The notes under the pieces are model-generated. The model was given only the letters and a program-made list of their open reading frames with translations. It had not been told where the DNA came from and did no database searches. From Volucribacter psittacicida (GTDB taxonomy: Bacteria > Pseudomonadota > Gammaproteobacteria > Enterobacterales > Pasteurellaceae): a stretch of DNA of 64,000 nucleotides. The stretch is taken from the NCBI RefSeq assembly GCF_004339025.1, contig NZ_SMFT01000002.1:388276-452275 (forward strand), given 5' to 3'. Positions 59,568-64,000 of the stretch are shown in pieces (position 1 is the stretch's first letter; every line of letters begins with the position of its first letter). The position numbers and the translations under genes are program-made.

Positions 59568-59912
59568 ATGTATCACGCTTTATTAATTGTTTATTTAATT
59601 GTCGCCATTGTTCTTATTGCCTTTATTTTAGTGCAACAAGGCAAAGGTGCTGATGCAGGCGCTTCTTTTGGTGGCGGAGCTTCAGGAACCGTTTTCGGTG
59701 CAGCGGGATCAGGAAATTTCTTATCTCGTACTACTGCGATTTTAGCTATCGCTTTTTTCGTGATCAGTATTGTTATTGGTAATATTAATTCTCATCGTAA
59801 TAATGTTCAATTAGGCACATTTGACGATTTATCACAAACAGCGGAACAAATAGAACAACATAAAACAGAAGTTCCTGTTGAAGAAAACCAAAATAACGAT
59901 ATCCCACAATAA
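59568..59912 (+). CDS. secG: Preprotein translocase subunit SecG
   Basis: SecG is the small third subunit of the SecYEG export channel. The 114 residues have two membrane segments: about residues 3-23 (ALLIVYLIVAIVLIAFIL), and 53-73 after the conserved glycine-rich loop QQGKGADAGASFGGGASGTVFG. A polar acidic tail follows. A tRNA-Leu gene follows after 12 bases, as in E. coli, and is probably processed from the same transcript. Confidence 0.95.
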   Translation: MYHALLIVYLIVAIVLIAFILVQQGKGADAGASFGGGASGTVFGAAGSGNFLSRTTAILAIAFFVISIVIGNINSHRNNVQLGTFDDLSQTAEQIEQHKTEVPVEENQNNDIPQ

Positions 59913-59924
59913 TGACAGAATTAA

Positions 59925-60009
59925 GCACTGGTGGTGGAATTGGTAGACACGCTATCTTGAGGGGGTAGTGTCGCAAGACGTGCGGGTTCAAGTCCCGCCC
60001 AGTGCACCA
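59925..60009 (+). tRNA. tRNA-Leu, anticodon GAG
   Basis: The 85 bases have a type II (long variable arm) structure. The acceptor arm is GCACTGG paired with CCAGTGC, then ACCA at the end, so CCA is encoded. The anticodon stem CTATC/GGTAG encloses the loop TTGAGGG with anticodon GAG. The T loop GTTCAAGTC is standard. Confidence 0.97.
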
Positions 60010-60011
60010 AA

Positions 60012-60042
60012 TTAAAGGCTCTATTTAGAGCCTTTTTTACTT
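60012..60042 (+). terminator. Terminator after tRNA-Leu
   Basis: AAAGGCTCT pairs with AGAGCCTTT around ATTT, followed by T residues. Confidence 0.9.
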
Positions 60043-60049
60043 TCTATCT

Positions 60050-60153
60050 TATTTATCTCTGTTTTAAAATCACACCTATTGGTACGCCTCTCCGTACTCT
60101 TTGTAATATTTTCGGCGTATCGCCTTATCTTATTTTAAATTGAAAGGGCTATA
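60050..60153 (+). repeat. Correia-like repeat, left end eroded
   Basis: The interior GGTACGCCTCTCCGTACTC, TTTGTAATATTTTCGGC and GTATCGCCTTATCTTATTTT matches the copy at 63681, and the right end reads TGAAAGGGCTATA. The left end is degenerate. Confidence 0.8.
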
Positions 60154-60355
60154 TTTAGGAAATAAGGAATGACAAAAGCGCTTAGTTAAGCTAAAATCTA
60201 CTGAGCTATGTAACTTTTGGTTATGTATGCTGAAATCAAAGTTTCAATTCTAAGTGGTAAAACCAGCGAATTCAGGGTTGCAGCTTTGACGATTAATACA
60301 TAAACTACTTAACTCATCGCAATAAGCGACATTTATACTAAATAGGGAAAAACAA
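60154..60355. other. Leader region of acpP
   Basis: The gap between the tRNA terminator and acpP totals more than 300 bases; the left part is the repeat. The rest holds no gene. TATACT near 60336 is a possible -10 just before acpP. fabG, which precedes acpP in many bacteria, is absent here. Confidence 0.35.
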
Positions 60356-60586
60356 ATGAGTATTGAAGAACGCGTAAAAAAAATTATCGTTGAACAATTA
60401 GGCGTTAAGGAAGAAGAAGTAAAACCAGAAGCTTCTTTTGTTGAAGATTTAGGTGCTGATTCATTAGATACTGTTGAATTAGTGATGGCTTTAGAAGAAG
60501 AATTTGATATTGAAATTCCTGATGAAGAAGCTGAAAAAATTACAACTGTTCAATCAGCCATTGATTATGTACAAAATAACCAATAA
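60356..60586 (+). CDS. acpP: Acyl carrier protein
   Basis: AcpP carries growing acyl chains in fatty acid synthesis on a phosphopantetheine arm. The 76 residues are very acidic and match the family throughout. The modified serine is Ser36 in [19 protein letters not shown]. The ribosome site is AGGGAAAA. The gene stands alone, with its own terminator directly after it. Confidence 0.98.
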   Translation: MSIEERVKKIIVEQLGVKEEEVKPEASFVEDLGADSLDTVELVMALEEEFDIEIPDEEAEKITTVQSAIDYVQNNQ

Positions 60587-60594
60587 TTAATGAT

Positions 60595-60624
60595 TAAGGC
60601 GGGATTATCCCGCCTTAGTTTTAT
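60595..60624 (+). terminator. acpP terminator
   Basis: TAAGGCGGGAT pairs with ATCCCGCCTTA with almost no loop beyond TT/TA, and T-rich sequence follows. Confidence 0.88.
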
Positions 60625-60685
60625 TTGTTATCTAATCATTCCTATCATTAAATTCATTCTTTTGTTTTCATCTCCAGCATAGTGA

Positions 60686-60790
60686 TATCGTCGTTTCAAT
60701 TTAAATAAGACAAAGCGACACGCCGAAAATAGTACAAAGGGTACGGCGAGGTGTGCCAACGCTGTATTATTTTAAAGTGGGACAACTATA
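60686..60790 (-). repeat. Correia-like repeat, full-length copy
   Basis: The 105-bp copy, same orientation as the one at 50867, begins GATATCGTCGTTTCAATTT and ends GGGACAACTATA. The interior has GACAAAGCGACACGCCGA, AATAGTACAAAGGGTACGG and CGAGGTGTGCCAACGCTGTA. It fills the space between acpP and the dcuB leader. Confidence 0.85.
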
Positions 60791-60792
60791 AT

Positions 60793-60806
60793 TTGATTTA
60801 GATAAA
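60793..60806 (+). promoter_or_regulatory. Possible FNR site before dcuB
   Basis: TTGATTTAGATAAA matches the FNR consensus TTGAT-N4-ATCAA at nine of ten positions. It lies 105-118 bases before the dcuB start. Anaerobic control of dcuB by FNR is known in E. coli. Confidence 0.4.
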
Positions 60807-60910
60807 CTTTTTCTAACAAAAATACACAATTCCTTACTAAACATATTGAATAATAACTCCATTTAGTTATGATTATCCGCAGTGATATTTCTAATTTTCT
60901 TGAGGTTATT

Positions 60911-62245
60911 ATGCTTTATCTAGAGTTTCTTTTTCTGATTTTAATGCTTTATATTGGTAGCCGTTTTGGTGGGATCGGTTTAGGCGTGATTTCTGGTATC
61001 GGCTTAGTCATTGAAGTCTTTATCTTCCGAATGCCTGTGGGGAAAGCGCCTGTGGACGTGATGCTGATTATTTTAGCCGTTGTGACCTGTGCTTCCATTT
61101 TAGAAGCCGCAGGAGGGTTAAAATATATGCTACAAATTGCCGAACGGATTTTAAGAAGTAACCCTAAACGTGTTACTTTCCTAGGGCCTATTGTTACTTA
61201 TCTTATGACCTTTATGTTAGGCACAGGCCATTCCGTTTATTCTATTATGCCAATTATTGGCGATGTGGCACTCAAAAATAATATTCGTCCAGAACGCCCA
61301 ATGGCAGCAGCATCCGTTGCCTCACAGCTCGCTATTACCTCAAGCCCTTTAGCCGCCGCAGTAGCGTATTATCTGACACAAATTGCGAAAATACCGGGTT
61401 ATGAGCATATTAGTCTATTAAATATTATTTCCGTTACCATACCCGCCACTTTTCTTGGAACACTCGCCATCTGCTTTTATAGTTTACGTCGTGGTAAAGA
61501 GTTACAAGATGATCCAGAATACCAACGTCGCTTACAAGATCCTGTTTGGCGTGAACGAATTATGAATACCACCGCCACATCCTTAAATGAAACCTTACCC
61601 GCTTCTGCGAAGCATTCTGTGTATTTATTCTTACTTTCTCTTGTCGCCGTTGTGACGATTGCGATGCTTCCAGACGTGCGTACTATCGGCGATAGTGCTA
61701 AACCTATCTCAATGTCATTAGTGATTCAAATGATGATGCTTGCCTTTGGTGGAATCATTTTGGTATTGACAAAAACCAACCCACAAACCGTCCCTAACGG
61801 TGTCGTTTTTAAATCGGGTATGGTGGCTTGTATTGCGATTTTTGGGATTGCTTGGATGAGTGATACCTATTTCCAATATGCAATGCCAGAATTTAAGGCC
61901 GCTGTTACCTCAATGGTAGAACATTATCCTTGGACATTCGCTTTTGCCCTTTTTGCGGTTTCTGTTGTGATTAATAGCCAAGCGGCGACTGCCGTTATGA
62001 TGTTACCTGTGGGAATTGGATTAGGTTTACCTGCGCCATTATTAGTTGGCTTATTACCAGCCACTTATGCTTATTTCTTTATCCCAAATTACCCATCAGA
62101 TATTGCTACCGTCAACTTTGACCCAACAGGCACCACAAAAATCGGTAAATACTACTTTAACCATAGCTTTATGGTGCCGGGCTTAATCGGCGTCGTGGTA
62201 GCTTGTTTTGTCGGCTATTTTGTGGCTCAAATTGTTATTAGCTAA
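60911..62245 (+). CDS. dcuB: Anaerobic C4-dicarboxylate transporter, DcuA/DcuB family
   Basis: The protein exchanges fumarate, malate or aspartate for succinate across the inner membrane during anaerobic growth. The 444 residues contain about ten to twelve membrane segments. Conserved segments include GLGVISGIGLVIEVFIF near residue 25, FMLGTGHSVYSIMPIIGDVA near residue 102, SVASQLAITSSPLAAAVAYY near residue 137, and PNYPSDIATVNFDPTGTTKIGKYYFNHSF near residue 395. The start at 60911 has GAGG upstream; 14 earlier in-frame codons have no ribosome site. DcuA and DcuB are hard to separate by eye, so the symbol is provisional. Confidence 0.88.
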   Translation: MLYLEFLFLILMLYIGSRFGGIGLGVISGIGLVIEVFIFRMPVGKAPVDVMLIILAVVTCASILEAAGGLKYMLQIAERILRSNPKRVTFLGPIVTYLMTFMLGTGHSVYSIMPIIGDVALKNNIRPERPMAAASVASQLAITSSPLAAAVAYYLTQIAKIPGYEHISLLNIISVTIPATFLGTLAICFYSLRRGKELQDDPEYQRRLQDPVWRERIMNTTATSLNETLPASAKHSVYLFLLSLVAVVTIAMLPDVRTIGDSAKPISMSLVIQMMMLAFGGIILVLTKTNPQTVPNGVVFKSGMVACIAIFGIAWMSDTYFQYAMPEFKAAVTSMVEHYPWTFAFALFAVSVVINSQAATAVMMLPVGIGLGLPAPLLVGLLPATYAYFFIPNYPSDIATVNFDPTGTTKIGKYYFNHSFMVPGLIGVVVACFVGYFVAQIVIS

Positions 62246-62263
62246 GGCTATTGAACTTGATGA

Positions 62264-62297
62264 GAAAAGTGCGGTAAAAATTACCGCTCTTTTTTAT
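62264..62297 (+). terminator. dcuB terminator built on an uptake signal
   Basis: GCGGTAA pairs with TTACCGC around AAA, the outer AAAAG pairs with CTTTT, with one T-T mismatch between. The left arm is a perfect uptake core, the right arm a one-base variant. Confidence 0.75.
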
Positions 62298-62321
62298 CTC
62301 GGTCTTTCTTAACTTATCATT

Positions 62322-62343
62322 TATAGTTGTTCAGCCTTAATAA
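62322..62343 (+). repeat. Possible single end of the Correia-like repeat
   Basis: TATAGTTGTTCAGCCTTAA resembles the left end of the copy at 63681 (TATAGTTGTTCCACTTTAA). It includes the -35 element of the tyrP promoter proposed below. Confidence 0.4.
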
Positions 62344-62354
62344 TTTGCTAGAAT
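62327..62354 (+). promoter_or_regulatory. Likely tyrP promoter
   Basis: TTGTTC, 16 bases and TAGAAT lie 30 bases before the start codon. Confidence 0.5.
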
Positions 62355-62384
62355 GAAACACTTTTATTTCTTTTTGGAGCCAAT

Positions 62385-63602
62385 ATGAAAAATAAAATCC
62401 TCGGCAGCGCATTAATGATTGCTGGTACAACTATCGGAGCAGGTATGCTCGCAATGCCCCTAACGTCCGCAGGAATGGGATTTACTGCAACATTTCTTTT
62501 ATTAATCGGATTGTGGGCATTATTAACCTACACCGGTTTATTATTTATGGAAGTTTATCAAACCGCCCCTCGCAAAGATATTGGTGTCGCTAGCCTTGCT
62601 GAACAATATTTTGGCTTACCCGGTAGAATTCTCGCCACATTATCCCTATTAATTTTGCTTTATGCCCTACTTTCAGCCTATGTGACAGGAGGAGGCTCAT
62701 TACTCGCAGGCTTGCTCCCAACAATCCATAATGAACAAACCACTTTACAAATCGGCATTATTCTCTTTACCTTGATTTTAGGGACATTCGTCATAATTGG
62801 CATAAAAGGCGTAGATGGGCTAACAAGATTATTATTTTCAGGCAAAATTATTGCCTTTGTGATCGTCCTCTTTATGATGTTACCAAAAGCAAAATTAGAA
62901 AACCTTACCGCGATCCCCATTGATAACCGCCTGATTTTCTCCGCTATCCCTATTTTCTTTACTGCCTACGGCTTCCATGTCATTATGGCAAGTATCAATA
63001 CTTACCTTGATGCTGATATTCGCCGTATTCGCCTTGCCGTAATTATAGGCACCTGTATCCCACTTACCGCTTATTTATTATGGCAACTAGCAACCCATGG
63101 TGTCCTCAGCCAAAATGAATTTATGCATATCCTACAAGAAGATCCGACCCTTAATGGCTTAGTAAAAGCCACAAGACAAATTACAGGAAGTGAAATACTT
63201 GGTGAAGCAGTACGCTTATTTTCTGCGCTTGCTTTAATTACCTCTTTTTTAGGCGTTGCTCTAGGCATTTTTGAAGGTGTAGGCGATCTACTAAAACGTG
63301 TAAATCTACCAGCAAACCGCCTATCCTTAACCCCATTAACATTTATTCCACCGCTTATCTTTGCATTATTCTATCCTAATGGCTTTATAGCGGCATTAGG
63401 TTATGCTGGCTTATTATTCGCTTTCTACGGACTCATTTTACCTACCGCATTAGCTTGGAAAGCCCGCCGACAACACCCGAACTTACCTTATCGTGTTGCA
63501 GGCGGTAATCTAGGTTTAATCATCACACTGATTATGGGCATTATCATTATCTTAATCCCATTTTTAATCCAAGCAGGTTATTTACCGGCAGTGGTGGGGT
63601 AA
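62385..63602 (+). CDS. tyrP: Tyrosine/aromatic amino acid permease, HAAAP family
   Basis: This is a proton-driven inner-membrane carrier for aromatic amino acids, most like TyrP. The 405 residues have about eleven membrane segments. The N-terminal signature GSALMIAGTTIGAGMLAMPLTSAGMGF is diagnostic of the family. PIFFTAYGFHVIMASINTYL lies near residue 188 and FLGVALGIFEGVGDLL near residue 287. The ribosome site is TGGAGCC. Haemophilus genomes carry more than one tyrP, and Mtr or TnaB type specificity cannot be excluded. No TrpR or TyrR operator was recognised upstream. Confidence 0.9.
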   Translation: MKNKILGSALMIAGTTIGAGMLAMPLTSAGMGFTATFLLLIGLWALLTYTGLLFMEVYQTAPRKDIGVASLAEQYFGLPGRILATLSLLILLYALLSAYVTGGGSLLAGLLPTIHNEQTTLQIGIILFTLILGTFVIIGIKGVDGLTRLLFSGKIIAFVIVLFMMLPKAKLENLTAIPIDNRLIFSAIPIFFTAYGFHVIMASINTYLDADIRRIRLAVIIGTCIPLTAYLLWQLATHGVLSQNEFMHILQEDPTLNGLVKATRQITGSEILGEAVRLFSALALITSFLGVALGIFEGVGDLLKRVNLPANRLSLTPLTFIPPLIFALFYPNGFIAALGYAGLLFAFYGLILPTALAWKARRQHPNLPYRVAGGNLGLIITLIMGIIIILIPFLIQAGYLPAVVG

Positions 63603-63680
63603 TCACTATTATTAGAATAAATCATCCACATGTAAGAACTGTGGATGATTTAGATTGTTATGTCATATCTTTTTATATTC

Positions 63681-63786
63681 TATAGTTGTTCCACTTTAAA
63701 ATAATACAGCGTTGGTACGCCTCGCCGTACTCTTTGTATTGTCTTCGGTATATCGCCTTGTCTCATTTTAAATTGAAACGACTATA
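63681..63786 (+). repeat. Correia-like repeat, best full-length copy
   Basis: The 106 bp begin TATAGTTGTTCCACTTTAA and end AATTGAAACGACTATA. The interior reads ATACAGCGTTGGTACGCC, CGCCGTACTCTTTGTATTG, TCTTCGGTATATCGCC and TTGTCTCATTTTAAATTG. It lies between the convergent tyrP and yidE-type genes. TA at both ends is consistent with insertion at a TA dinucleotide. Confidence 0.88.
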
Positions 63787-63800
63787 CTTTTTATTAGAGC

Positions 63801-64000
63801 TTACATCACCGTCCACAACAAAATCGCCAATAATTGAGGCGAAATAATTCGTAAAAACATTGATAAAGGATAAACGGTGGCATAGGATAATGCGGCGGCA
63901 CCGCTTTCTTCTTTTAATGAATTAGCAAAGGCTAACGCTGGGGGATCGGTCATTGAGCCAGCTAATAATCCGCATAAACTAAGATAATTCAGTTTAAAAT
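63801..64000 (-). CDS. yidE: YidE/YbjL-type (AspT family) transporter, C-terminal 65 residues
   Basis: Only the C-terminal end is inside the window; the gene runs off the right edge. The visible part reads [24 protein letters not shown], then [27 protein letters not shown]. This matches the second membrane repeat of the aspartate-alanine exchanger family, in which a G-x-MTDxPAL segment is conserved. It is an inner-membrane protein whose substrate is not known for YidE. The symbol is a best guess; YbjL is the alternative. Confidence 0.75.
   Translation of the reverse strand, partial: FKLNYLSLCGLLAGSMTDPPALAFANSLKEESGAAALSYATVYPLSMFLRIISPQLLAILLWTVM

Overview
The window is chromosomal DNA from a member of the Pasteurellaceae. 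About two dozen perfect copies of the nine-base uptake signal AAGTGCGGT (or its complement ACCGCACTT) are scattered through it. This is the Haemophilus influenzae type of signal, found in Haemophilus, Aggregatibacter, Pasteurella and relatives, and not the ACAAGCGGT type. The DNA is AT-rich. Gene content and order (zapA-ssrS-ygfA, ygfB-pepP-ubiH-ubiI, yibN-secB-gpsA-cysE, ycjX/ycjF beside sapABCDF, slt-trpR-mtgA, secG-tRNA-Leu) fit this family. I cannot name the species.

Most of the window is core genome. Positions 1-9076 hold a partial rne with a long leader, rluC, dps, psd, fklB, pyrG and eno. Positions 9161-16521 hold ruvX-yqgE, rsmE, ygfA with 6S RNA, zapA, ygfB, pepP and two ubiquinone hydroxylases. 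Positions 16668-22853 hold a HAD phosphatase, yibN-secB-gpsA-cysE, hslO and glmU. Positions 22960-35579 hold mfd, ycjF, ycjX, the Sap transporter operon and ldhA. Positions 35787-40773 hold a mechanosensitive channel, gpmA, uvrD behind a LexA box, and tmaR. Positions 51039-59425 hold plsB, autoregulated lexA, slt, trpR behind a Trp operator, mtgA and topB. Positions 59568-64000 hold secG, tRNA-Leu(GAG), acpP, dcuB, tyrP and the end of a YidE-type transporter.

The accessory part is 40823-50866, a Type I restriction-modification locus with an unusual layout. Reading on the minus strand it runs: a single-TRD (target recognition domain) HsdS-like protein, hsdR, a RhuM-family gene, a two-TRD hsdS, hsdM, a terminator, two promoterless TRD cassettes placed head to head, and a tyrosine recombinase. 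One silent cassette (A) is by eye an exact 514-bp copy of the first TRD of the expressed hsdS. The other (B) is a different TRD in the opposite orientation. All four TRDs are bounded by the same short repeats. This is the architecture of a DNA-inverting, phase-variable specificity system, with an adjacent recombinase as the likely switch enzyme. Because cassette B is inverted and lies beyond hsdM, a single inversion would carry hsdM with it. The locus has only one perfect uptake signal in over 12 kb.

A second notable signal is a family of short dispersed repeats. The complete copies are about 105 bp and the shortened ones 66-83 bp. They have terminal inverted repeats beginning TATAGTCGTT and sit between genes, mostly directly after stop codons. 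From memory they resemble the short form of the neisserial Correia element, both in the ends and in the interior. Five are full or nearly full length, one is shortened, and three are single ends. One end supplies the stop codon of sapF.
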